Below are positions 13,131 to 26,072 of a stretch of 64,000 nt of DNA, one piece after another. The stretch lies in contig OZ010675.1 of the NCBI GenBank assembly GCA_963932185.1, positions 1,761,268 through 1,825,267 on the forward strand, in the 5' to 3' direction. This DNA comes from Troglohyphantes excavatus. Its lineage: Eukaryota > Arthropoda > Arachnida > Araneae > Linyphiidae. The notes beneath the pieces are model-generated. The model ran no database searches. It worked only from the letters and a program-made list of their open reading frames with translations, and had not been told where the DNA came from. The number at the start of each line of letters is the position of its first letter. Position 1 is the first letter of the stretch. A program made the translations under genes and the position numbers.

Positions 13131-13689
13131 GTACACTGTGAAAAAATTGTACTTTAAAATGAGTACCTGCACCTACTCGTTTTCCTTCGAGTACTATTAC
13201 ATCGTAAATAATGAGCGATAACGTACTCAAATTTATGTAACCGTACTTTCTCAAAAATGAGCATTGTGATTTAATATTGTTAATACCAGCTTCTGTTCGA
13301 GCCATCTTAACAAAGAGACCTGGAAAACTTAAAATAAGTGTTCAGAAGACGGTTTTCCACATTATTTGATGTCGATTGCGTCAATGGAAACTGAGTTATT
13401 ACAACTCGATTATCTTGCTTCCCATTCTTCTGCGGTGCCTGAGAATCTGGGTTCGATTCCTGGTAAGACTTGATTGTAATTGTTGAAATTTATTGAAAGT
13501 AATTTATGAAGGCAGTCTATGTCCCTAGAATCTTCACTTTTTATTCATTTTTACCCATTCTACTTATTTTTGAGTACACATGTATTTTTCAAAATTTAAA
13601 GTTATGTATTTGGTGCTATGGTAAGCATCGAATATATTTAAAAATGAATACATTTTACTTATTTTTGAGTACCTATTTTTATCAGTGTA
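13131..13689. mobile_element. GAGTAC-rich MITE, copy 1
   Basis: Ends TACACTGTGAAAAAATTGTAC and its partner (minus strand at 13689-13669) match in 16 of 21 positions; GAATT lies just outside both. The motif AAAATGAGTAC or its complement recurs at both subterminal ends. Copy 2 lies at 48903-49500. This copy lacks about 70 bases that in copy 2 contain the A box of a tRNA-like unit, but keeps its B box at 13446-13460. Confidence 0.65.
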
Positions 13690-13699
13690 GAATTACAGA

Positions 13700-14740
13700 G
13701 TTTCCATGTCTATGGCGGGTTAGACATACTTTATAAAATCCGATTAAAATAAGACTATAAATTAAATAGTACTTTTTCTCATAGTTAATTTTTTTGTCTC
13801 GCAAACTAATTTTGTCTCGTAAAAACGATCTTGATTTTCTTATTAAAGGAAATCTATAATTTTTTTTCGTTCACAGTTTGTATGCGTTTAATTTCTTTAT
13901 ACCCTGAAAGAAAAAAACTAAAAATGCAGTCTTTAAAAAATATATTTTATGTTTTAAAAAGATTAGTATAATACAAAATAAAATTTAATAAAATAAAAAT
14001 AATAACTAAAAAAATTTGCAATTTTTTTTTGTTAAATTTTTTTTATATATTATAAACTTTTTACTATGATTTTTGTTTGAACATCTTTTATTTATTAGTT
14101 ACTCATATTAATTCATATTATAATTTGTCTTCGTGGAATTTCTTTAACCACTGATGCTCAGACGATTTTTGAAATTGTAAATTTATTTTCACTGCTTAGG
14201 AATTTAAATAATTTTTCCTGTGCATGCTTTTTTTGTATTATTTAATTAATTGTAAAGATATATGGCTTGTAGTTTGAACCTCAAATCTTTAAATTAAAAA
14301 ATATTGTAAAATGGAGTGTGTTTATGAATTTAAAAATTGGGTGCATTACCTAGAAAACTAGAGATCCCTGGACGTATATATGCTGCCTTGCGCGTCAGAG
14401 AGTTTTAAATCAATTATAATTTTAAAAAAATTAACTCTTGAAAAGTATATGCAGAACATTTTATACAATTCTATCAAATAATTTGAAACTTATCTCGTTA
14501 TAAGTTAATTAAAATAATTCTTCTCGGTGAAAAAAATTGCTTTAAACTTTGAAGGTCACTTTGCCAGCATCATCTTTATAACAGTATTGGAAAGTTTAAT
14601 AATGGTAGTGATAAACTTTTTTGGTGTATAATTTTATTAAGAATGTATATTATTTGTCAAAAGTATAATAAAAAAATATTCCCTATTATTTTGAGTCGTC
14701 TACCATAGTTTAATGTTAAAAATAATTAAATATTCTGTTC
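13700..14740. other. AT-rich DNA, nothing recognised
   Basis: Long A/T runs, no coding potential. Confidence 0.6.
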
Positions 14741-14745
14741 TGGAG

Positions 14746-15126
14746 TTACCGACAAAGCATAACTGATCGCGCCTCCCCCATAATTCCAAAAATAACTGTA
14801 TACTCAATTGCCAGGGTAGCCATGAAATAAGTTCCATCTTTAAGACATCGATAGCTAGAACTAATGAATGCAACTGCACCAAATTTCATAACAAAGAGAT
14901 TGAAAGCACAGTAAAAAGATACCCATAAAAAAATTACAAAAACAACGATAGGGAAAATTTTGGCGCTGTTCGAACAGAAAACAAGTATAATATATATAAA
15001 AAAAATTGCGACAGGCACACATATTAATTTAGTGATTAAACTCGAAGGAAATAATCCTATTTTCATCAGAATCAAGACACACATAGGAATTGTTGTATTC
15101 AAGAACGTCAGCACATAGAAAATAGT
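14746..15126 (-). pseudogene. Multi-pass membrane protein fragment, possibly chemoreceptor-like
   Basis: The minus-strand frame is open from a stop at 15129-15127 to 14746 but has no ATG before MKIGLF (about residue 17); the apparent start is GTG, so this is an exon or a remnant. It has at least three hydrophobic spans, around VPVAIFFIYIILVFC, FPIVVFVIFLWVSFYC and FMATLAIEYTVIFGI. The coding end coincides with a possible splice donor, CG|GTAACT. Multi-pass character with no soluble domain would fit the large gustatory-receptor-like families of arthropods, but no diagnostic motif is visible and the assignment is weak. A decayed inverted copy follows at 15135-15300. Confidence 0.4.
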
Positions 15127-15134
15127 CTATGGAG

Positions 15135-15300
15135 ACCCTTATTCTGATGAATAAAGGATTATTTCTTTTTAGTTTAATCACTAAATTAATTTGTCTATTA
15201 AAATTTTAAAAAAATATTTTTTCCTTGTTTTCTGCTATGACAGCCCCAAAATTTCTCCAATCGGTGATTTGTGGAACCTTTTTTTTCTTCTGTTAACGGA
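15135..15300 (+). pseudogene. Decayed inverted copy of the membrane-protein fragment
   Basis: The plus strand matches the complement of 14950-15075: CTTATTCTGATGAATAAAGG corresponds to the ILMKIG segment, GTTTAATCACTAAATTAAT is identical, and CTTGTTTTCTGCTATGACAG corresponds to the LVFCSNS segment. Its frame is broken by a stop and length changes in the middle. The two copies stand head to head, 5' sides together. Confidence 0.55.
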
Positions 15301-15479
15301 ATTCTTCTCTTCACCCCTTCAATATCCTTGATATGAAATTCAACGTAATTCACTAGTTTTAACTACATATGCCTCTAAACAGGGAATCTTATTTTATGGC
15401 CACCCTTTATATATTCCATCAGTTCCACCTGCCGTTCTGATCGCAGGCACCGCCGCCTTTTAATATCTTTATCTACTAT

Positions 15480-18390
15480 TTTTGGCGTGTTAAAGAAACC
15501 TTTTAAAGTAATCCTGTAGAACTTTTTTGCTTTGAAATCCTTTTAGTGCGAGTTTGGAAAACCACAGCTTATTCTGCCTGGTAACGCTTACTGACTAAAT
15601 GCACATTAACTTATGAAAAAAAAAGGATATATATTGGTCCAAATACGATTTTTTAAAATTTAATTTAGTAGAATTTTTTTGTTCTACTGTCATATTATTT
15701 AAAAATATTTAATTTTTTGAATGTCACATACATTTTTAAAAAAAATTTATTCTATTCTATACTTTCTTATCTTTGAGCGGTACTGCTCTGTCAATCCATG
15801 TAATCTAATAGTAATGTTTATTGTGATTTTCAGCTCAAGCTGATTTTGACTTTATGGTGTAAAAATTGTGTGCAACTAAGTTAAGGGTTTAGTTAAATTT
15901 TAACCATGTGATAGTTCTTTATTTTGTGTTTAACAATCTTTAAATATGATATATTAAATAATGGTTTTGGTAATGCAAACTATTGGTCATACTGTTTTAT
16001 CAGTTGTAGTTTTTTGAACCGATTAAATAACAAAAAATTGTATTGTTCGAATTTGAGTAGTTTTGTATTTAAAATTAGAAAATGTTGCATATACTCTTTT
16101 ATGTTTTTTATGTTTTACTTAAGTTGAATTTATTTTGATTTCATCTTTTGATTCCGCATTCGCTATCGTCTCGATTAATGTTTTACTAGTAGAGGGTATG
16201 CGGTACATCCGTTTTTATTTAAATTTACATAATTGTGTACTCTGTATCTGAATGAAGTGTAGTGTTACAATATTATATTTATTACCCTAAAGAAACGTTA
16301 AAGCTACAATCAAATATAAAAAAAAGCAGCAACGGTTTTCATGATTTCAAAATTATAATTGTTAATTTTAATTTTCTAATAATGAACAGTATTACTAACC
16401 AATTGAAGATAAACTTCAGTGTTTGTATTGACAAAATTTTATAAAAAATAAATATAATATTTTTTGCGCATTTGAATTTTGGTTAAGTTTAATAAGTATA
16501 CATTGATGACTAAATACGCAATCAAGGTATGTCCATTTCCGGCAAAAATGAGATATCAGTTTAAGTGCAAAGGTGGTGTCTAGTTCTTTTCACCTGCACA
16601 AACATTGTATGTCCGTTTTAAATAACCATTTTGTGGTGCAGGTTTGAATTTCGACCTAAATATGAAAAAGGCCCAAGTACTTTTTGTGCTCCAAACTTTT
16701 ACAAAAGTGTACATAGAATGATTGTGTTTTTAGCCATCGACTAGTTTTATGCTCGACTAGTGCTCGATTTCTAGAAATAGAAATAGAGGTACCGAAACTG
16801 TAACCTTCCGAGGGGTGTGGGAGTACAATACATTGTCCATCAAACCAAACTCTGGAATCGTAATTTTTTCTTCTTTCCTAAACACAGATACCGGAACGCC
16901 GTTCCGTTGCGTTTCGGCTGAAATCGAGTCCTGTATATATATATAAATATTATATACATTCTAAAAAACTAAATTTAGATTATGAATTTTATTACCTAAA
17001 GCCTACATTTCTAAATTGTTAAATGAAATCTGTAAGTATCTAATTTACTGATTAAGCATAGACATAGAATAGTATCAGTATGCCCATGCAAGAAACTGCT
17101 ATTTGGAAATAACAAAATCGACATCCTAATTTTGAACCAATCCATAACCCAAAATTTTTATATCACATTTTAACTATTAGAACTATTTCTAATCACAGAA
17201 CATAACTTTAAAAATAGTCAAACAAGCAACGAATGAATACTTATCAACCCCAGGCAGTACCCAATCGAATTTAATACCCCGTAAGAAAATAATTCGATCG
17301 AAATTCCTTCTATTCCTCCCTTAACCCAGCCGTCGAAATCTAATAAATGTCAATTGAATAATCTGGTGGGTGGGGAAGAAAACCGACCCCATCCAAACCG
17401 ATTACCGAACCAGGAGACGAAATTGATTACTTAACTAGAGATGATATTTTTAGAACCGGCAAATCTTTTTCGTTGCAACGGTCAAGTATGTGTTTGTTAC
17501 TGAAAAATAAGATTTCTCGGTGAATGCTTTCCTTCTCCATTAATCTTCTAAGCTTCTGCTTGTGTAGGGTATATGTAGTTGTTTCTGCCAAATGATTTAT
17601 GGTTTGGCAGTTCGTGAGTGATGTTGGCGAGGGTTTTTCGATTTGTGTGGAGTCAGATTTTTATGTAAAGTTATCTATCAAGAGGTTTTTAAGTGGTGGG
17701 TTTTTGGATTTGGAGAAAGTGAAATTGAAAGGTATGCGTAACCGAATGTAAGGAGAGCTTGGCAAATTGAATTTGACGGCATGTGTTAAAATTAATAGAA
17801 AGTAGATTTTGAGATATTTTGTGTTTTTGTTTGATAAGATAAGCCCTTTGGTTCAGAATAATGGGATGAAAATGACTGTTTTAGCGTGTTATTTTTTATT
17901 TTTATAAACATACATTTGTAATCAATCTTCAATAAGATAATATTCACATTTTTATTAAAAAATATTAAAGGTGAATTAAAGCATTATGTTCATTTTTTTT
18001 TTAATATTCAGGTATTTCTAGATATAATTCTTTGATCTAAGAAAAAACAAACTCTCTGAAAATTTGTGTACATTTTTTCCCCTACATAAAATACAAATTT
18101 ATAAATGTATAACGAATATAAAAGTATACTAATTTTATTTTCTTATACATGGAATAAAAAATCATTTATTTTTACTATGTTTTTTTAAGGTTGTGTATCT
18201 CATATATAAATTATTTTTATATTCAAGTTTATGTTTACGTCTAAAAAATGCAATGAATACTTTTTTTTTTCGTGATTGTGTATTTGTTGGTCAAAACGTT
18301 CATATAATTTTGCCCGTATTTCGCATCTTTCGTGAATAAGGTAAAATTTCAGATTGCATTTCATTCATTATTTCAAAAGCACTACTATAT
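15480..18390. other. AT-rich DNA with a palindromic GC patch
   Basis: Mostly featureless. At 16892-16905 GGAACGCCGTTCC forms a small palindrome within a GC patch, and TTTCACCTGCAC near 16598 faces GTGGTGCAGG near 16634. Neither defines an element. Confidence 0.45.
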
Positions 18391-18399
18391 TTCGAAAGC

Positions 18400-18842
18400 T
18401 AATATATAGAAAGCGAAAACTCTTATTTGCAATCGCTCCCTACAGATGGCGCAGACATCACCCGGAAGCGGAACACGGCCTTCTCTATCCCACCAAAACG
18501 CTATCCGGCTGCGGGAAAATAGTCGAGTTTAGTCACACAAGAGCTTCTCCATCCTCTCTCTCTCTACTCCCCCTCCGCTCTTTAATTTGTTCTCTCTGCT
18601 ACTTCCCAACCCCTCTCTTCTGTTCGCGTCCCACTTTCGGTTTTCGTCAGACAAGCCGACTCGCCCGATCTCTCTCTCATCGGAGTGAGATTGAACTTCT
18701 TTCGGGGGCCGGGGATTGCAACTGCGAGATTGCCCACTTTCCACCATGAAGTTGTTTTTCCTGCGAGGGAACGACGTGCGCCGGGAAACTGGATTGCCGG
18801 TTTGCCGAGAGGAAGGGGGAATGATATGAGATGGTTATCCGA
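18400..18842 (+). promoter_or_regulatory. Candidate promoter and untranslated first exon
   Basis: This is the most GC-rich and CpG-rich stretch of the first half, with several CT runs (TCTCTCTCTC at 18559 and 18671) like GAGA-factor sites in an otherwise AT-rich landscape. A strong splice donor GTGAGT follows at 18843-18848. A 27-codon frame sits just before it. I infer a transcription start somewhere in 18450-18650 and a first intron from 18843, but no downstream exon is recognisable. It could equally be a repeat. Confidence 0.35.
18746..18829 (+). CDS. Small open frame of 27 codons (possible uORF)
   Basis: ATG in a strong context (CCACCATGA) opens MKLFFLRGNDVRRETGLPVC and ends TGA at 18827-18829, 13 bases before the candidate donor. 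No family is recognised. It could be an upstream frame of a spliced transcript or chance. Confidence 0.2.
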   Translation: MKLFFLRGNDVRRETGLPVCREEGGMI

Positions 18843-18848
18843 GTGAGT
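18843..18848 (+). promoter_or_regulatory. Candidate splice donor
   Basis: GA|GTGAGT is a near-ideal donor at the sharp edge where the GC-rich island gives way to T-rich DNA. Confidence 0.35.
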
Positions 18849-18849
18849 T

Positions 18850-20320
18850 TTTGTTTGTATTCTCTTTCTTTAGAATTTATTTGTGTGTGTTTTTTATGCC
18901 TTTGTGGTTCCCTGATGCGGCTGAGGGTACTAGTGACCTATTTATTCGGACCCTGACATTGTGAATGTCATGATGGATTGGGTTGTTTGTATCCTTTCTG
19001 TAATTTTTAAAAAACGTTTTATGGAGAAATGTAAATGATTGAATGTGAAGTAGATGAAATGTTTGGATTTTTAAATAAATAATCTACGTGAAGCGTTTCT
19101 GGGATAAAAGGGGTTAAAAATCTTGTATTAAAATATCAATACAACGTCTATAAGACAAGTTTTTATCTTAAATATCGTGTGTTGTTTTACATATTTCTAT
19201 TAGTTTCCGTAGTATCTCATCAGTATATTTTGTCATAAAGCGTAATGTTGCTGGGTTAAATTTAAAACGTTTTCATTTCCTTCCATAAAATGAAAAAAGT
19301 TGCACGTATAAACACTTAAAAGTTTTCAAGTATAAGCCGAACCATTTTTTGCAGCTGTATATTTCGATGAGTTTTTGCAACATTGCATTACATTGCTGGA
19401 AATACGTTTCTCTATAGCTTTTATATTCTCAAAACGAACATGTACGAAAATACTTCTGGACCATTCTACGTGATTTTCCCTCTCCGCAACTTTTTTTTAA
19501 ATATTTTATTATAAGTTAATTATCGTGAAATAACACAATTTTTTTTAAAACTAACTAAACCCATTAAAAATTAGGTTTATTTTACGTTAACATATTTTAA
19601 AATAATAATAAAAGATTAGGGAGGGGACAAATCACGGAAAATTAATGTAAAATGACCCTTCTGTATTCTTGAGGCAAAACTTAGGTTTTGTAAAAAGGTT
19701 AGACATATATGCATTTTTTTTATGTAGATGCAGGATTTGTATGGGGATATAGTTCTTATATATATAATGGCATTATCAATATATTGATATATTCTAGCGC
19801 ATGGCGCTACTTAAATCCCACTTATTAGTTTAAAATAGGCAACATTTTAGTTGTGATAGTCTAGTCTAAAGTATCCATGTTATATAGTGATAGCATGAGC
19901 CATTTGAAAGCAGCTATAAGTTTTTCAAATAGTTTGTTGTATTGGTATTTGGTGTATTTGTATTGTGTAATAAAAAAAAATTTATTTTGTGATGCATATT
20001 ATCATGCCTCCGTAGAAGTATATTTTACTGCAACGAATTACTTGCTTATTTTTTAAAATACAAAACACATAATTCATATTTTTTTAATATTTCCGAACAT
20101 TTATTATAAAAATATATTTTAAGAGCTCCCAGTAGTACATTATACGTATTTCTTGTATCCTAAAAGTTCAACCCAACCATGAAACTATGAAATTCTTAAG
20201 ATATTTTATAATAAATATTATTTTTAAAACTAAATATATTTTTTTTATTTTCTTTAAACTTACCCTTGATTAAATGTATATTTTAAGTGTTTGTAATTGG
20301 AATTGTGTAGAGTTGAATAT
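18850..20320. other. AT-rich DNA downstream of the candidate first exon
   Basis: No exon-like frame seen. Confidence 0.5.
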
Positions 20321-20326
20321 TAAATA

Positions 20327-21382
20327 GGGTGAAGTGGGGGTAAGTTTAACCGATTTTTTTTTTCATTTTTAAATTGTTACTTGAAGATAACTATGAGAAA
20401 TACAGAATTAAAACTCAGCACACTATTTAGGGTTATTTAGCTACAAGAACTTACAATTAGATTTCTTTTTTTCTATCAGCTACCATTGATTTTCTATATA
20501 TTTTTTTTACTTCAATGTCCTCTGGTTACACATGACCAGAGTAACCGGGGCAATTGCAACCGCGGCTCTCAAACCTTAATATACTGCACATACATAAAAA
20601 AATTTATACCTGGTATTTTGCTGATTCTGCAAGTTTTTATTTTGTATTTTTTAACTCAAACCATTTGAGAGCTACTAACTTTTTCGTGAGTAAAAGCGAA
20701 GTGATTAAGAAATAAAAATATATTATTTTACTTAATATATTATATATTTTTTTTACAATATTTTTGTACTTATACATGATTTGAACATGGTTTACGCATG
20801 TTTTCCCATTTAGTTTTAATAATTTTCCCGTTAATATTATAATAGTTCTTGTTACAAAGCATGTTTTTTTATTAGGTTATTTAACTAAACACAATTCTAA
20901 ATAAAAATTTAAAGAACTTATGTCTACGATAAAAAACTCTATTTATATATGAGTCATACCATGGTTGTTCTTGCTCCAGTTACCGTAGTAGCACTTGCCT
21001 CACGTGTAAAAATGAAGAGGCTAGTGTTACCACTGCTCTTAATGCTATAAACCATTAGTTCAATACCAAAATATGGTGTATGGCTTAAAGCTACACATTA
21101 AAGTTGATAATAATATAAATATTTGATAAAATAAAAAACATTATAAACTTTCATGACTTAATTTCCATTGAGCGCTAAAATGTAAGCATTTTTTTAAATT
21201 AGAAAAACCATTTTTTAGATAGAAATTGAATTAAGACTTTTTGGTGGAACATCAAAAGATAATGATTCCAAAATTGTATACGCAGTAATTCTTTTAATAG
21301 ACATACCAAAGTTTAAAAAAAAAAAACCCAACCAGTCGTGGCCGCCCTTCCTTGTGACTGCACTCTCTCCACCACTTCACCC
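20327..21382. mobile_element. Possible DNA element with GGGTGAAGTGG ends
   Basis: GGGTGAAGTGGGGG at 20327 and, inverted, GGGTGAAGTGGTGG at 21382-21369 match in 13 of 14 positions, 1.06 kb apart. No clear target duplication or coding sequence. The interior is AT-rich. Confidence 0.35.
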
Positions 21383-21844
21383 TTCTTTTTAAAATCTTTT
21401 CTTCCTATCTATGTAATCACAAACTGGAAATCGTCCACGGTCATTAAGGCGTATCTCCGTTATAAAAATAATTTATAGATTTATCTTTTAAAAAAATAAA
21501 CACAACTTTAAAAGAAACATACTAATTAAAAAAAATATATTTAATAAAGCATGAGTCGGTCACTGTCCATGGTGACATAAATAAATTAATTGAACTTATT
21601 TATAGTTTCGTAGGATATTATTCTTTTACTACTGCTGCATCTATACTCCTCACGGAAAATATTTTCCTTTGGAAAATAGCAACCATTTTTCTACACTAAG
21701 GGTGCATTTCCATTGGATTTCTTTCAAAACTTATTTCTTTTTTGAAGAAGTTATTTAAGAGGAAAAAACTTTATGATCTATTTAAAATGATTTTCAGTTT
21801 ATCAAGGTCCATTAAAAAATCATGTAAATAATTATTTTTTATAT

Positions 21845-22072
21845 GAGGGCGTGAGAAGCCAAGTTTTACAAGGGACAATTTTATTATTTTCTGAATACAC
21901 AGTTAAAAGTTAAAACAAAGAATAAATTTTTGAAGTAGGTGATTCTTACACCGCTAGATCTGATCACATGACATACATTTACTTGTATCCTTTTACCATC
22001 AACATTTTATATGTATTAATTATATTACATTTTTTGAAAAATCACTTGTACCTCTTTGCTTCTCACCCCGTC
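21845..22072. mobile_element. Small MITE-like inverted-repeat element
   Basis: A 28-base left end (GAGGGCGTGAGAAGCCAAG first) and its inverted partner (GACGGGGTGAGAAGCAAAG first) match in about 20 positions, 228 bp overall. Confidence 0.45.
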
Positions 22073-22859
22073 TTATAGAATCTATGTCTCTCCATAAGTC
22101 AGAGTTAAACAAATATAAGTATATAACATATTTATAGGTTATCCTAAATCAATCAATCCTAAAAATCAATCAACGATTTAATTATAAATACGTTTAAAAG
22201 AAAATAATAAAAGAGCAATTAATATTTTTTTAAATAAAAACTTGTTAAGTTTCTGAGCTTTTAAGAGTATTCGTTATACAAAATATACCTCATTTCGCCT
22301 TTGAATGCAGTAATAACTCTACGATTTTTTTTGTCCACTTTAATTTTCAAATTTGTCGTTTTCCTGTATTGTATTTAATATTTTTATTTATAATTAAACA
22401 TAAATACATAATTATATGTGTAATGCTCACGTTACAATTTTTATATTTATTTCTAAGGTTAAAATATATTTGTAATCTCAAAAAAATAAACATTTCACAT
22501 AGAACCTAAATATTAAAAATGATGGATTTAAAAAAGAAATGTATGAGTATTATTCATATTTACCGACCAATATTTGAAGAAATAAAGGTTTAGACTTAAA
22601 GTCGTAGAAATGTTAAAAACTCGCCATTAAAGTTTTCCCTGATAACAAAACCTTCATTTATCTATTCGTTCAGTGTGTAATAGAAAATAAAAATAATCTC
22701 TTTCACCTTTTTAAATATTTTTTGTGCCAATTTAAGTCACCTTTTCCATTTTTTTTCACGCCAACATTCCCCCTTCTATTAATAACCATTTTCTAAATTA
22801 GGTTAATATTAATATTTCGTGGGCGCACAATAAATGACGTTCTTCTTAAAAATAAATAA

Positions 22860-23180
22860 AAAAGGGGGTTCGATCGTTCCGTGGCTCATTTCCAAATCAT
22901 GGGCGTCTCAATGCATCCCTGACCGTAATGTCCAATATTCTCGAGGATTACACTTCACAGCTGCTGCTAGAAGCACGTCCCTATGATTCCTATTTGTTCA
23001 ATTTGGATAATTGCCATTGGCTTTAGTTTACTTTGGACGAGGGAAAAAAGGTGTCGTGCGTGCGGGCGGTGTTTAAAAAGAAGCCACTTTGAAGCGGATT
23101 CTTTTTCTTCGATTTCAATCGATTTATTTGCTTCTCAGTTAAGGAATTTCCATTATTGGAAATTGGAATTAATTTTAATG
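22860..23180. other. Complex, higher-GC island, no gene recognised
   Basis: Sequence complexity and GC rise against the AT-rich background. GTGGCTCATTTCCAAATC occurs here and again near 24040, so at least part is repeated. The short frame at 22983-23186 matches nothing I know. Confidence 0.3.
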
Positions 23181-23368
23181 AATTAATCGATTTCTTTTAC
23201 TAATATTATCCTTTTTTTTATTTAAAGTTTATATTTAAGTGTAATGGAAAAAAATATACACACTCCTAAACTTTCGTATGAAGGATTTTATTATTCAGTA
23301 ACATGCATATTAAAATAGTATTACTTTATTACATTTTTATTTGAAGTATTATTTAATGATATTCCATG

Positions 23369-23401
23369 CGTCGCACACCCCTTCCTTAGGGGTGTGCAAC
23401 G
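23369..23401. repeat. GC-rich hairpin
   Basis: GCACACCCCT, five-base loop, AGGGGTGTGC form a perfect 10-bp stem, extended by GCGT/ACGC after one mismatch. Confidence 0.75.
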
Positions 23402-23539
23402 CGTGCCATCGCACAGTGTCCCGCGCTCATCAGAGAAAAATTCGCAAAATTAAAATTTTACAGATACAAATTAATATTTTATGTTATTTATTTTCACGTA
23501 AAAGGTCCTTAAAAACAAAATCAGAATAGAACCACCATG

Positions 23540-25420
23540 TTTTTAGGGTGACTCATTCCGACACTATAACTCCGTGATAAATAACTATTGACCTAAGTTT
23601 AGTCACGTTCGATAGCAAATAAGGCGTATTTTTAATTTGCTCCAATACAAAGGACAAAAATATGCCAGATGTTTATGTAACGAAACCCTTTAATAAATAT
23701 TCTATGCAATTGAAATGTAGACGCATTAAAATATTTGTAGTTGAGTGTAAATTTTGTAGTTGATAAAAAAAACACCGATTGTATTTTCAAAAATCTAAAT
23801 CTTATTCTTATGTTTTGTAGTTGGCAAATTTAATTTAAACTCATTCATAAGTTTGCGTGTAGGATTAAAAGGGATCCCGCTTACAGGTACGCACTGTGTC
23901 CGACGGCGTCTAAGGCGACCCTATTTAGGAATAAAGTATTTGCTATGTATACATTTCCAAGAAAACATTTGTGCAATTTATTACTTTATTAATATTTATG
24001 TACAATAAATAATAGCTTTAAGTGTAAAGTTCTGATAGCATTGTGGCTCATTTCCAAATCGTGTATGTCTTGATGTCTTGATACATGCATTTCGTGAATG
24101 TCTTGGTTTCGCTGAAAAACATATATAATTTTTTTTTGATTTATCCGTACCTTGTACACGTTTGCTTTATCTCCCCAAATATCATTTTATATTATCAAAA
24201 TATGTCTTATCTCACAGGCAGATAAATTTCTCAAAGTGAAAAATTGGATGCATTTTATCAATACGGTAGATATATCAAACATGAATAAACTTGGTGATAG
24301 TCAAGGAATAACTGAATACTTTGTTTTTAGAAATATTTCTTTTGAAATAAAAACACACAAGTGCATTTCTTTCATAAACATAGTTCTCTTTAGATTTTTT
24401 TTTCATTGTAACAGTCTAATTCTTTTCTTGTATTTAAGAGAGTTTATTGAAACTTTGGAACTGGTATATGTATTCCTTGCAATATCAATTAGTTGAAGAA
24501 GAATCTTATTTAGCGAAAAGACAATTTTGTGAACACATTTGAAAACAGTACTTCTCAAACTTGCTTCGTTATTTCTTTCTAGATAAATTTTTGAAAAACA
24601 AAATATACAATTGTATTTTCTACATTCACATATTTCTTTGCAATGTATAAGCTGTAAGGAAAATAACTGTTGAATCAGAGCCTATCTGAAATTTCAAGTA
24701 ATTTTAAATGATGCAATTTTTTTGTCATGTACCTTTTAATTTCTAGACAAATAAAAAATACACAATTTAATTTATTCCATTCACATATTAATATATCTGT
24801 TTGAAAATTATGGGATAAATTAATATTGAATCAGGTGATCTCTTTGATATTAACTTTTATTAGTGTGACTTCCTCAAAATAATTCTGTAAAACAAATTAC
24901 TCCTTTCAAATAAATATCAAATAGAAATGGGAAAATATGTCGGAAGCTATTCTTTTGATCAACAGGTAAATTAAATGCGATATAAGTTTATAGAAAATGC
25001 CATTCTTATTTGACACATGACCCATTTCCTTTAATTTCTGCCAGAGTATTTCCGTGATTCCCAAATTTATTCTTTCATAAACAAATATAGGCTTTTCTAA
25101 ATTTAAGATTGACTCTTGCCGTTAAGAAATATCCGAATTAAATCTATTCTCTTTGAAAATAAAACTTACGAAATATAATACACATACATATTAGGTGTTT
25201 GTATGTGTATTAAAGATGCCATGACTCTATTATTTCCATAAAATATACACTAGGATTCTGAAAAATGATACTATAGACATTTTGATATATAAAAAAATAT
25301 TAAATTAACATTGGAAAATAACGTTAGAACTAATAACATAAACAGTAACTATTACTAGATCTTTCGATATATGGGTTTCATTAAGATAACTTCTGAATTT
25401 TGATCAAATTGCATTTACCT
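23540..25420. other. AT-rich DNA, nothing recognised
   Basis: The longest frame (24152-24496, 114 codons) is AT-driven with no domain. Confidence 0.55.
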
Positions 25421-25427
25421 TTTTTTC

Positions 25428-25817
25428 GGGGCCCGGTGGATAAAGGCGTTCAGTTGGTAATCAGAGTATTGCCAGTTCGAGCCTGTGCGATGGATTTGAC
25501 AAAGAAAAGTAAAAAAAAATAGTGATATTGTGACGTGTAGAGGGTTGCCAGCTTCGCTACAAAAATACTAAAAAGTCGTCCAGAACATCCAACAAATTAT
25601 ACCGGCGTATATACGGGACTGGTGCACGAAAAATCTGATCGGGGTCCGAAGTCCTGACACCTATGGAAGGCGTGGGTGCCAGCTCAGGTATTGTCCTCGT
25701 CTCTGACCATGGTTCAAAAACACGAGGCATCGTTCCCGGTTCTTTCCTTCGAGATATCCCCGAACCGTCACCAATAGCCTACTATTCCGCTCTAGGGCGG
25801 CATTAATTAACCAAACC
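25428..25817 (+). mobile_element. tRNA-derived SINE, nearly full length
   Basis: The head GGGCCCGGTGGATAAAGGCG holds an A-box-like sequence, and CCAGTTCGAGCCTG a B box. The family body follows (GACTGGTGCAC, TCTGATCGGGGTCCGAAGTC, ATCGTTCCCGGTTCTTTCC, CCCCGAACCGTC) and the tail ends TTAATTAACCAAACC. By alignment with 41251 and 55287 the head derives from a tRNA with loop CTAGTAA, as in tRNA-Thr(AGT). Transcription by RNA polymerase III is inferred from the boxes. Confidence 0.8.
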
Positions 25818-26072
25818 TTTTTTTCCTTATATTTTAGCAGAAGAAAAAGTTCTTTAGAAGTTAAATATTTAGGTAAAAGACAACGTATAAATTGGCGTAT
25901 AGAATTTATTTCATGAACATAATTTTTGTTATAAAATCTTACGAGTCTAATCTTAAAAAAAGTTATATAACTCAATTTTTTTAGATATATCATTTTTTAA
26001 CAGTCGTATTTGTCTAATTACTAATTAATTTGTTGTACTTGTCTAATTTAAAAAATAAATAAATTCCCAAGC

